Part shown: positions 38,248-46,466 of the stretch, one piece after another
Numbering within the stretch: position 1 is the first letter of the stretch
Layout of the letters: each line of letters begins with the position of its first letter
Source of the DNA: Saccharomonospora cyanea NA-134
Lineage (GTDB): Bacteria > Actinomycetota > Actinomycetes > Mycobacteriales > Pseudonocardiaceae
DNA: 64,000 bases
Assembly (NCBI RefSeq): GCF_000244975.1
Contig: NZ_CM001440.1
Span: 4,696,325-4,760,324 of the forward strand
Direction of reading: 5' to 3'
The notes under the pieces: model-generated
The model's database searches: none
What the model saw: the letters and a program-made list of their open reading frames with translations, nothing else
What the model was told of the DNA's origin: nothing
Made by a program: the position numbers and the translations under genes

Positions 38248-39018
38248 GTGCGTCCTCTCGTACGGAACCTCGCCGGCCTGATCGCCTTCCTCGGACTCTG
38301 GGAACTGGTGGTCAGGCTCGGCCTGGTCAGGGAAGAAGACGTTCCACCGGCCACGGTGGTTCTGAGCCGGATCGTGGAGCTCCTCGGGCAGGAGGAGTTC
38401 CTGCGCGACGTGATCGCCAGCCTGCTGGCGTGGGCACTGTCGCTGGGGATCGCCGCGGCGATCGGCGTTCCGCTGGGACTCGTCCTCGGGAACTTCCCGC
38501 GCGTGCGGGTCGCCACCCAGGCGGTCGTGGAGTTCCTGCGACCGATCCCGTCGGTGGCTCTGATCCCGCTCGTGCTCGTGGCCATCGGTGGCGGGCCCGA
38601 GGCGAAGATCTCTCTCGCGGTGTACGCCGCGTTGTGGCCGATCCTCTACAACACCATCTACGCCTTCGACGAGATCGACCCGCTGCTGATCGACACCGCG
38701 CGGTCGTGCGGTGTGGGCAGGGCGGGCATCCTCACCTCCGTGGCACTGCCCCACGCGGCTCCGTTCGTGTTCACGGGGATCCGGATCTCGGCGTCGGTGG
38801 GGCTCATCGTCATCGTGAGCACCGAGTTCATCGCGGGAGCGAACGTCGGCATCGGAAGTGTCATCCTCGAGGCCGCCCACGGTGCGGGCAGAACGGACAT
38901 CGTGCTCGCGGGCACCGTGGTGGCGGGGCTCATCGGCTACCTCGCCAACGAGGGCCTCGAACGGCTCGGTGGAAGGCTGTTCAGGTGGCACAAGGCGACC
39001 ACGGCGGAGGTGGCATGA
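38248..39018 (+). CDS. ABC transporter permease 1 (SsuC/TauC/NrtB family)
   Basis: A 256-residue permease from GTG 38248, one base after the SBP1 stop. About six hydrophobic helices. The family core is FLRPIPSVALIPLVLVAIGG and the EAA loop DTARSCGVGRAGILTSVALP. It ends TTAEVA, and its stop overlaps the ATG of a 24-codon reading frame. It should form half of the membrane pore with the permease at 39086. Confidence 0.9.
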   Translation: MRPLVRNLAGLIAFLGLWELVVRLGLVREEDVPPATVVLSRIVELLGQEEFLRDVIASLLAWALSLGIAAAIGVPLGLVLGNFPRVRVATQAVVEFLRPIPSVALIPLVLVAIGGGPEAKISLAVYAALWPILYNTIYAFDEIDPLLIDTARSCGVGRAGILTSVALPHAAPFVFTGIRISASVGLIVIVSTEFIAGANVGIGSVILEAAHGAGRTDIVLAGTVVAGLIGYLANEGLERLGGRLFRWHKATTAEVA

Positions 39019-39089
39019 GCGAGGATCGCTACCCGCGCATGACCACCGACCGGGTGCGGGTGTCCCGCAAGACACAGGAGGTGGCATGA
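39015..39089 (+). CDS. 24-residue open frame between the two permease genes
   Basis: ATG 39015 overlaps the TGA of permease 1 (ATGA), and its own TGA overlaps the ATG of permease 2 at 39086 (ATGA). It encodes MSEDRYPRMTTDRVRVSRKT plus QEVA. The start sites at both ends share the same GAGGTGGCATGAGC sequence, so this could be a duplicated translation-initiation region or a coupling peptide that lets ribosomes pass from one permease to the other. No family match. Expression unproven. Confidence 0.4.
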   Translation: MSEDRYPRMTTDRVRVSRKTQEVA

Positions 39090-39907
39090 GCAGGACAGCA
39101 GGTGCCGTCAGGACCTTCCTGTTGAAGTGGTCGCTCGCCATCGGGCTCGTCGTGTTGTGGGAGCTGGCGACTCTGGCCGCGGGAAGCGCGTTCTTCCCCC
39201 GGCCGACGGAGATCGTGGTGGCGGCGTTCGACCTGTGGTTCTCCGGTCCGGCCTCCCAGCTCTTCCTCGCGGAGAGCGTGTTCGAGGACGTGCTGCCGAG
39301 CCTGGGCAGGGTCTTCGGCAGTTGGGCGATCGCGGTGGTGCTCGGCGTGGCGCTGGGCACTGTCCTGGGCCGGTCGCAGACGGCGTTGGACTACACGGGC
39401 CCGCTGCTGTCGTTCATGCGTGCCGTCCCACCGCCCGCGTTGATCCCGGTTTTCCTGGTGCTGTTCGGTATCGACAACACCATGAAGGTCGTGACGATCG
39501 TGTTCGGTTCGATCTGGCCCATCATCCTGAACACCGTGGACGGGGTGCGTTCGGTGAACCCGTTGCAGCAGGAGACGGCCCGGTCGTTCCGTACGCCGCG
39601 CCACTACTGGATCACGATGGTCGTGTTGCCCGCGGCCATGCCGAAGATCTTCGCGGGTCTGCGGCTGAGCCTGTCGCTCGCGCTGATCCTCATGGTGATC
39701 TCGGAGATGGTGGGGACCACCAACGGGATCGGGTTCGAACTGATGCTCGCGCAGCAGGGCTTCGACTTCACGGTGATGTGGGCGTGGATCGTGCTGCTCG
39801 GGGTGCTGGGCTACGGGCTCAACGCGTTGCTGCTCGCGGTGGAACGCCGGGTGCTGTCCTGGCAGCCCACGCGGGGCACCGCCGAGGCCAAGACGACGGG
39901 AGCATGA
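39086..39907 (+). CDS. ABC transporter permease 2 (SsuC/TauC/NrtB family)
   Basis: A 273-residue permease with about six helices. The core reads FMRAVPPPALIPVFLVLFGI and FGSIWPIILNTVDGVRSV, and the EAA loop is ETARSFRTPRHYWITMVVLP. An AGGAGGT site precedes ATG 39086. It is related to permease 1 but only distantly, so the pore is a heterodimer, unlike most SsuC systems that use one permease gene. The ATPase gene follows after 1 nt. Confidence 0.9.
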   Translation: MSRTAGAVRTFLLKWSLAIGLVVLWELATLAAGSAFFPRPTEIVVAAFDLWFSGPASQLFLAESVFEDVLPSLGRVFGSWAIAVVLGVALGTVLGRSQTALDYTGPLLSFMRAVPPPALIPVFLVLFGIDNTMKVVTIVFGSIWPIILNTVDGVRSVNPLQQETARSFRTPRHYWITMVVLPAAMPKIFAGLRLSLSLALILMVISEMVGTTNGIGFELMLAQQGFDFTVMWAWIVLLGVLGYGLNALLLAVERRVLSWQPTRGTAEAKTTGA

Positions 39908-39908
39908 C

Positions 39909-40706
39909 ATGGCAACAATGCTGGAGGTGTCCGGCCTCTACCACCGCTACGGCGGCGGAGAGGGCGCACACCTCGCGGTGAACGACCTCACCTTCACCGT
40001 GGAGACCGGGCAGCTCGCGTGCATCGTGGGGCCGTCCGGGTGTGGCAAGTCGACGATGCTGCGCTGCATCTCGGGGCTGATCAAACCGTCCGGTGGTGAG
40101 GTGTCGCTGCACGGGGACCGCGTGGACGGCGTTCCCGAGGACCTCGCCGTGGTCTTCCAGGACTACAGCCGGTCGCTGTTCCCCTGGCTGACGGTGCGCC
40201 AGAACGTGGAGTTCCCCCTGCGCTGGCGCGACATCGACAAGGCGGAGCGCCGCAGCCGGGCGGAGGAGGCTCTGGAGTGGGTGAACCTGCCCGGGGTGGC
40301 GAACAAGTACCCGTGGCAGCTCTCCGGCGGTATGCAGCAACGGGTGTCGATCGCCAGGGCGCTGGCGAGACGGCCCGCGCTGCTGCTGATGGACGAGCCG
40401 TTCGCCTCGGTGGACGCGCAGACCCGGTTCGAGCTGGAGGACCTGCTGAGGAAGGTGCAGACCCAGAACGAGAGCACCGTCCTCCTGGTCACCCACGACA
40501 TCGACGAGAGCGTCTACCTCGGCGACCGGGTGCTCGTCCTGTCGAAGTCGCCGGCCACGATCGTGGCCGACCTGACGGTGGACCTTCCCGCCGAGCGCGA
40601 CCAGATCACGACCCGGGAGTCCCCCGAGTTCGTGTCGATGCGTGCGGAGGTGGCGAGGCTGCTGCACAGCGGGACCAAGGCGCCCGTGGAGGTCGGCGGA
40701 GACTGA
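39909..40706 (+). CDS. ABC transporter ATP-binding protein (SsuB/TauB/NrtD family)
   Basis: A 265-residue ATPase. Walker A is GPSGCGKST, Q-loop VFQDYSRSLFPWLTV, signature LSGGMQQRVSIARAL, Walker B LLLMDEPFASVD and switch LLVTHDIDESVYLGDRV. The family imports nitrate, sulfonates or similar anions. It ends the operon; HK2 is convergent 90 nt further on, and the gap shows no clear terminator. Confidence 0.92.
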   Translation: MATMLEVSGLYHRYGGGEGAHLAVNDLTFTVETGQLACIVGPSGCGKSTMLRCISGLIKPSGGEVSLHGDRVDGVPEDLAVVFQDYSRSLFPWLTVRQNVEFPLRWRDIDKAERRSRAEEALEWVNLPGVANKYPWQLSGGMQQRVSIARALARRPALLLMDEPFASVDAQTRFELEDLLRKVQTQNESTVLLVTHDIDESVYLGDRVLVLSKSPATIVADLTVDLPAERDQITTRESPEFVSMRAEVARLLHSGTKAPVEVGGD

Positions 40707-40796
40707 GGGATTCCGGCACGACGGACGGTTCGGCTCGCGGCGCCTCGCCTGGTTCCCCGGCCGGACATCCGTTGTGTGAGGGCCTCCTGGCGTGGG

Positions 40797-43448
40797 TCAG
40801 TCGGTGCGCGTGTGGCGGCCTCGCCGCACACCGCGCTGCAGGCTCGTCATACGCGCCCTGACCGCCTCAGGTGAGCGGTTCACGGGCGGCGGGCGTTCCC
40901 CACGCCGATCGACGACACCGTGTCGGGGCGGATGCGGCTTCGGCACGGTGTCGTCGTCTTCTTCGGACAGTGCTGACGCGATCGCCCCGGACACCACGGG
41001 CGTGGGTTCGGTCGGCTCGGAGTCCACGCGGAAGTCCACAGCGGGTTCCGGCTCCACCGGCTCGTCCGGCCACCGGACGTCCTCGGCGCCCGGGACGCTC
41101 CCCGAGTCGGGGAACCACTTGGACAGCACGGCCTGGTAGGCGGGCAGCCGGTCGGTGGGGACCTCCTCCTCCAGCGCGGGAGGGTGCCGGGCGTCGTCGT
41201 CCTCCGTGGGCCAGGCGGGTTGCGCGCCCAGCTCCACCGTCGTCCGACGCGGCGCCGGCTCTGGTTCGACGTCATCGAACTCGTCCCGGGCGGAGTCCCA
41301 GACGGACGGCGGCACGTCCTCGTCGGGCCACTCGACCGACAGCGGCGGGGCGGGCGGAACGGTTCCGACCGGCTCGTCGGCCGCTCCGGTCACCTCTTCC
41401 TCGTCCTCCACACGCCCGGGGTCGGAGGACCGTGACGCGGCGGACGTCGACACGGGCAGTTCGATGGCTTCGGGAGTGTCGGGCTCCACCAACTCGGCGG
41501 GCACCAGCACCGTCGCCGTGAGCCCGCGTAACTCGGCCGCCGACAGCCGCACCTCGATGCTGTGCCGTCGCGCGAGCCTGCCCACGACGTAGAGCCCCAT
41601 CCGGCGCGACACCTCGACGTCCACGTCGGGCGGTTCGGCCAGGCGCGTGTTCGCCCGTCTGATCTCCGTCTCGGGCATGCCCGCGCCGCGATCGGTGATC
41701 TCGATGCGCCACTGCTTTTCGCGCGTCACCGAGCTGACCACCGACACCTGCTCGTGGTCCGGCGAGTAGGCCGTGGCGTTCTCGAACAACTCCGCGATCA
41801 CGTGGATGAGGTCGGCGGCCGCGTCACCGCGTACCGAGAGCATCGGCGGGGTCTCCACGGAAATGCGCTGGTAGTGCTCCACCTCGGACAGCGCGGCACC
41901 GATGACCTCCGAGGCGGGCACCGACCCCGGCAGCGGCCGTCCCGCCTCCTCCCCGGCGAGCACGAGCAGGTTCTCACTGTTGCGGCGCATCCGCGTGGCC
42001 AGGTGGTCGAGTTCGTACAGCCCGCCGAGGATTTCGGGGTCCTGCTCGTGTTCCTCCATGCGGTCGAGCACGGTGAGCTGCCGCTCCACGAGGTCCTGGC
42101 TGCGCCGGGAGAGGTTGACGAACATCGAGTTGACGTTCTCCCGCAGCATGGCCTGCTCGCCCGCGAGCCTCACCGCCTCGCCGTGGACGGCGTCGAACGC
42201 CCTCGCGACCTCGCCCAGCTCGTCGCGCGTGTGGACCGGTACGGGGTCCACGGCACGGGTGTAGATGTGCTCGGGAGTGGGGTGTTCCTCGGTGAGGATG
42301 TCGTCCACCGCCGCGGGCAGCCTGTTCTCGGCGACGTCGAGCGCACTGCTGCGCAGGGCCTTCAACGGCCGGAGCAGCGACCGCGTGATCACCACCGCGA
42401 GGATGGCCGCGAACAGCAACGCACCCAGCACCACACCGGCGTCGGTGCCCGCCGAGCGCCGCGCGTCGGCCGCGAGCGCGTCGGCGCGTTCCTGCAACTC
42501 CACCAGCAACGCCTCCTGGACCTTCTTGACCAGGTTGACGGTGTAGGTGGAGGCGCGGTCCCACTCGTCGGCGGACAGGCCGTCGAGGGTGCCGCCGTTC
42601 TCCGCCCGGGTCAGCACCGACTCCACGATCCCGTTGCCGAGGTCGACCACGAGCCCGATCACCGTGTCCGTGTACATGCGTTGCTGCTGCGGTGTCGCGA
42701 AGGTCATGAAGTCGTCCTTCGCGGCTTCCAGCTCCGCCTCCACCGCCAACAACGCGCGCTCGGTGTCCTCGGACAGGCTGCCCCGCGCCAGCGCCTGCGC
42801 CACCACGGCGCGCCTGACCGACATCTGGTCCTTCACCCTCGCCAGCGCGTTCGCCGCGAGGCGGGTTCCGGCCAGGTCACGGTCGACGGCGTTCGAGGCG
42901 AAGACCTCGCCCACACCGAGCACGTCCGAGATCAGCTCGCTGTACGACCGGAGCACCGCATCCGACGGCAGGGCGGTGTTCTCCCCCGCGTACCGCAGGC
43001 CCGTGAGCATGTCGATCTCGTGGTCGATGCGCTCGAAGGCGGAAAGCGACTCGGGGGAGAGCGCGTGCGCCGAACCGGCCAGCGCCCGATCGAACGCCCC
43101 GACAGCGGAGTCGACCTTCGCGCGCTGCTCCTTGATCTCGCCGAGCGACCCCTCCCGGCCGCCGGCCACATAACGCACGGTGAGATCGCGTTCCCGCTGC
43201 AGCTGGTGCACCACCTCGGCCACCGTGGTCTCCACCCTGACACGCTCGGCGCTCTCGCTGAACTTCGCCGCCCTGTCGAGGTCGTCGGTCGCCCTCATCG
43301 CGACGAGCACGAGCACCGCCACCGACGGGATGAGCAGCATGGCCACCAGCTTGGTGCGCAGCCGCCAGTTCCGGACCCGCCACCGGCCTCCCGCGCGCTC
43401 GCCGATCGCCGCGCCGTCCCTTACAGGACGTTCACTGCGAGGAGTCAC
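40797..43448 (-). CDS. NIT-domain sensor histidine-kinase-like protein (HK2)
   Basis: About 883 residues from GTG 43448, supported by an AAGGA site 7 nt upstream. It repeats the HK1 plan: a helix near residue 35-52, a NIT domain, a second helix, a HAMP-like linker, FVNLSRRSQDLVERQL, YELDHLATRMRRNSENLLVL and a HATPase (AELFENATAYSP, DRGAGM, GLYVVGRLARRHS). A disordered acidic tail follows, with the motif at 41112-41162 and an Arg-rich end (ARMTSLQRGVRRGRH). No roadblock, DUF742 or GTPase gene is directly attached; the extra copies at 30441-31422 may serve it. It is divergent from the SBP2 gene. Confidence 0.88.
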   Translation of the reverse strand: MTPRSERPVRDGAAIGERAGGRWRVRNWRLRTKLVAMLLIPSVAVLVLVAMRATDDLDRAAKFSESAERVRVETTVAEVVHQLQRERDLTVRYVAGGREGSLGEIKEQRAKVDSAVGAFDRALAGSAHALSPESLSAFERIDHEIDMLTGLRYAGENTALPSDAVLRSYSELISDVLGVGEVFASNAVDRDLAGTRLAANALARVKDQMSVRRAVVAQALARGSLSEDTERALLAVEAELEAAKDDFMTFATPQQQRMYTDTVIGLVVDLGNGIVESVLTRAENGGTLDGLSADEWDRASTYTVNLVKKVQEALLVELQERADALAADARRSAGTDAGVVLGALLFAAILAVVITRSLLRPLKALRSSALDVAENRLPAAVDDILTEEHPTPEHIYTRAVDPVPVHTRDELGEVARAFDAVHGEAVRLAGEQAMLRENVNSMFVNLSRRSQDLVERQLTVLDRMEEHEQDPEILGGLYELDHLATRMRRNSENLLVLAGEEAGRPLPGSVPASEVIGAALSEVEHYQRISVETPPMLSVRGDAAADLIHVIAELFENATAYSPDHEQVSVVSSVTREKQWRIEITDRGAGMPETEIRRANTRLAEPPDVDVEVSRRMGLYVVGRLARRHSIEVRLSAAELRGLTATVLVPAELVEPDTPEAIELPVSTSAASRSSDPGRVEDEEEVTGAADEPVGTVPPAPPLSVEWPDEDVPPSVWDSARDEFDDVEPEPAPRRTTVELGAQPAWPTEDDDARHPPALEEEVPTDRLPAYQAVLSKWFPDSGSVPGAEDVRWPDEPVEPEPAVDFRVDSEPTEPTPVVSGAIASALSEEDDDTVPKPHPPRHGVVDRRGERPPPVNRSPEAVRARMTSLQRGVRRGRHTRTD

Positions 43449-43637
43449 CTGGGCTTCCTTCGGGTCGTCCGCAGTCAGGCGGTCCGCTTTCGGAATCGGT
43501 CTGGAGAGTAACGGCACCCTCTCACATTCGAAGTGACACCCGTGGCCGGAGAAGGGTTGCCGACGCATGGTATTGCGTTGATCACCTTAAGCTCCACCCA
43601 TTGTCGGGATTTCACCCTGTGATCTTGGAGGCGGCCG

Positions 43638-44606
43638 GTGCGAACTCACGGGCGTGCGATTTTTGTCCTCGCTGTCGTTTTGCTGCTCGGTTCCTGCTCG
43701 CTGTTCACCGAAACGGAGGAATCCAGCGCACCTCGCCCGGAAAAGGCACGCCTCGTGGTGGGTGTGGGCAACGTCGTGGAGACCGCTCCGCTGCGGCTCG
43801 GCGTGTCCGAGGGCCTGTTCCGGCGCGGCGGCCTCGAGGTGGAACTGGCGGAGCTCGACGAGGACGACGACCCCGTGTCGCTGCTGACGGAGCAGGAGGT
43901 GGACGTGGTCTTCGCCAGTGACGTGGCGCTGTTCCGGGCCGCCGCCGAAGGCACGGAGATCAGCCTCCAAGGTGAGGCGTACGTGGCGGGAACGGGCTCG
44001 ATGGCACTCGTGACGCTTCCCGGCACCGCCTACACCGATCCGGGCAAGCTGCCCGCACCGCGAATCGCGGTTCCCACCCGCGACGGTCTGGGTTCACTGA
44101 CGTCCCGTTCCGCTCTCAAGGCCGCGGGCGTCGACCCCACCAAGATCACTTTCCAGGTCGTCCCGTTCGACGGAATGGTGGACGCATTGCGCTCGGGGCA
44201 AGTCGACGCCGCCTGGATGGTGGAGCCTTACCTCACCACCGCGCAGAAGGAACACGGCGCGCGCGTGCTCGCCGACTGTGCTCACGGCGCCACGGAGAGC
44301 TTTCCGATGTCGTCGTACGCGACCACCGAGCAATTCAGCTCGGCGAATCCACGGACGCTCACGCTGTTCCGCGAACTGCTGGCGAAGGCCCAGCAGAAGG
44401 GCGCCGACAGCGGTACCGTCCGCAGGTCGCTGCCCCGGCTCACCGACATCGACGACGTCACGGCTTCGGTCGTGTCGCTGGGTTCCTACCCGCAGGCCGT
44501 CCACGCCGAGCGGCTGCAGCGCGTCGCCGACCTCATGCACGGTTCGGGACTGCTCTCCGAACGCCTCGATGTGGCATCGCTGGTGCCGAAAGGGGAACTT
44601 CCCTGA
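43638..44606 (+). CDS. Orphan NMT1-like substrate-binding lipoprotein (SBP2)
   Basis: A 322-residue lipoprotein from GTG 43638 with a GGAGG site. Signal peptide and lipobox are LLLGSC at about residue 20. The mature fold parallels SBP1: VVGVGNVVETAPLRLGVSEG and LFRRGGLEVELAEL, then SGQVDAAWMVEPYLTTAQKE and AVHAERLQRVADLMHGSGLL. No permease or ATPase gene accompanies it; the XPB helicase gene follows. It may feed the importer at 38248-40706 or act as a ligand-sensing partner of HK2. Confidence 0.85.
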   Translation: MRTHGRAIFVLAVVLLLGSCSLFTETEESSAPRPEKARLVVGVGNVVETAPLRLGVSEGLFRRGGLEVELAELDEDDDPVSLLTEQEVDVVFASDVALFRAAAEGTEISLQGEAYVAGTGSMALVTLPGTAYTDPGKLPAPRIAVPTRDGLGSLTSRSALKAAGVDPTKITFQVVPFDGMVDALRSGQVDAAWMVEPYLTTAQKEHGARVLADCAHGATESFPMSSYATTEQFSSANPRTLTLFRELLAKAQQKGADSGTVRRSLPRLTDIDDVTASVVSLGSYPQAVHAERLQRVADLMHGSGLLSERLDVASLVPKGELP

Positions 44607-44630
44607 ACCCGGCCACGTATAAAGGAGGGC

Positions 44631-46277
44631 GTGACTGATGGCCCCCTGATCGTCCAGTCGGACAAGACGGTGCTGCTCGAGGTCGACCACGACCTCGCAG
44701 AGGACGCGCGCATCGCCATCGCGCCGTTCGCCGAGCTCGAACGCGCCCCCGAGCACGTCCACACGTACCGCATCACACCGCTGGCGCTCTGGAACGCCCG
44801 CGCCGCGGGGCACGACGCCGAGCAGGTGGTGGACGCCCTCACCACGTACTCCCGGTTCCCCGTGCCGCAGCCCCTGCTCATCGACGTCGTCGACACCATG
44901 GGCCGGTTCGGCAGGCTCCAGATCCAGAACCATCCCGCGCACGGCCTCGTGATGGCCACCACCGACCGCGCGGTGCTGGAGGAAGTCCTGCGGAACAAGA
45001 AGATCAGCCCGATGCTCGGCGCGCGCATCGACCCCGACACCGTCGTGGTCCACCCCTCCGAACGGGGCCGGTTGAAGCAGGCGTTGCTGAAGGTGGGCTG
45101 GCCCGCCGAGGACCTCGCCGGCTACGTGGACGGCGAGTCGCACCCGATGTCGCTGCAGGAGGACGGCTGGGCGTTGCGCGACTACCAGCGCAGGGCCGCC
45201 GAGGCGTTCTGGTCGGGCGGCTCGGGCGTGGTCGTGCTCCCCTGCGGCGCGGGCAAGACGCTGGTCGGCGCGGCGGCCATGGCGCGGGCCGAGGCCACGA
45301 CCCTCATCCTCGTCACCAACACCGTCGCGGGCAGGCAGTGGAAGCGCGAACTCGTCGAGCGCACCTCGCTCACCGAGGACGAGATCGGTGAGTACTCCGG
45401 TGAGAAGAAGGAGATCCGGCCCGTCACCATCGCCACGTACCAGGTCATCACCCGCCGGACCAAGGGCGAGTACAGGCACCTGGAGTTGTTCGACTCGCGC
45501 GACTGGGGGCTCGTCATCTACGACGAGGTGCACCTGCTGCCCGCCCCCGTGTTCCGCATGACCGCCGACCTGCAGTCACGGCGGCGACTCGGCCTCACCG
45601 CGACGCTCGTGCGCGAGGACGGCCGCGAAGGTGACGTGTTCTCCCTCATCGGCCCCAAGCGCTACGACGTCCCGTGGCGTGACATCGAGGCGCAGGGCTG
45701 GATCGCGCCCGCCGAGTGCGTCGAGGTCCGCGTCACGCTCACCGACGCCGAACGCCTCGCCTACGCCACCGCCGAGAGCGAGGAGCGCTACCGTCTGGCC
45801 TCCACCGCGCACACCAAGACCGGCGTGATCTCCTCGATCGTCGAGAAACACGCAGGCGAACCCACGCTGGTCATCGGCGCCTACCTCGACCAACTGGAGG
45901 AACTCGGCGCCGAGTTGAACGCGCCCGTGGTGCAGGGCTCGACGAGGAACAAGGAACGCGAGGCGCTGTTCGACGCCTTCCGCAGAGGCGAGATCGACAG
46001 GCTCGTGGTGTCGAAGGTCGCGAACTTCTCCATCGACCTGCCTGAGGCGTCGGTGGCCATCCAGGTGTCGGGCACGTTCGGCTCCCGCCAGGAGGAGGCA
46101 CAGCGGCTCGGCAGGCTGCTCCGGCCCAAGGGTGACGGGCGCCAGGCGCACTTCTACTCCGTCGTCGCCCGCGACACCGTCGACACCGAGTACGCCGCCC
46201 ACCGCCAGCGCTTCCTCGCCGAGCAGGGCTACGCCTACCGCATCGTCGACGCCGACGACCTGCTACGACCGCTGTGA
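44631..46277 (+). CDS. XPB/Rad25-type DNA repair helicase
   Basis: A 548-residue superfamily-2 helicase from GTG 44631 with an AGGAGG site. The N-terminal 180 residues carry the XPB-specific damage-recognition region (VHTYRITPLALWNARAAGHD). Walker A is PCGAGKT (204-210), DEVH is at 298-301, motif III LTATLVREDGR, and the C-terminal motifs include VSKVANFSIDLPEASVAIQV and QEEAQRLGRLLRPKG. It corresponds to mycobacterial ErcC3 (Rv0861c), a 3'-5' helicase. Its usual neighbour gene lies at 28008, on the other side of the signalling island. Confidence 0.93.
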   Translation: MTDGPLIVQSDKTVLLEVDHDLAEDARIAIAPFAELERAPEHVHTYRITPLALWNARAAGHDAEQVVDALTTYSRFPVPQPLLIDVVDTMGRFGRLQIQNHPAHGLVMATTDRAVLEEVLRNKKISPMLGARIDPDTVVVHPSERGRLKQALLKVGWPAEDLAGYVDGESHPMSLQEDGWALRDYQRRAAEAFWSGGSGVVVLPCGAGKTLVGAAAMARAEATTLILVTNTVAGRQWKRELVERTSLTEDEIGEYSGEKKEIRPVTIATYQVITRRTKGEYRHLELFDSRDWGLVIYDEVHLLPAPVFRMTADLQSRRRLGLTATLVREDGREGDVFSLIGPKRYDVPWRDIEAQGWIAPAECVEVRVTLTDAERLAYATAESEERYRLASTAHTKTGVISSIVEKHAGEPTLVIGAYLDQLEELGAELNAPVVQGSTRNKEREALFDAFRRGEIDRLVVSKVANFSIDLPEASVAIQVSGTFGSRQEEAQRLGRLLRPKGDGRQAHFYSVVARDTVDTEYAAHRQRFLAEQGYAYRIVDADDLLRPL

Positions 46278-46466
46278 CATAGCGCGCTACGGCGCCTCAC
46301 GACCGCTCGACACAGCCCTTCCCGGTCGAGTTCGACGCGGCGACCATCAAGGCGTGAGCGCCCGCCGCCGGAATCCGGGTACTCGTGAACATTTCGGAAA
46401 CGTCGCCGAGCGCTCGAACGGTGTTGGCGCCACGCTGAAGCCCGACGGCAGCGAAAGGAGCGGCGT

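Noticed and set aside
46278-46385. Short frame ending in a PFPVEFDAATIKA-like stretch after the XPB gene
   Set aside because: No start codon and no family match; treated as noncoding.
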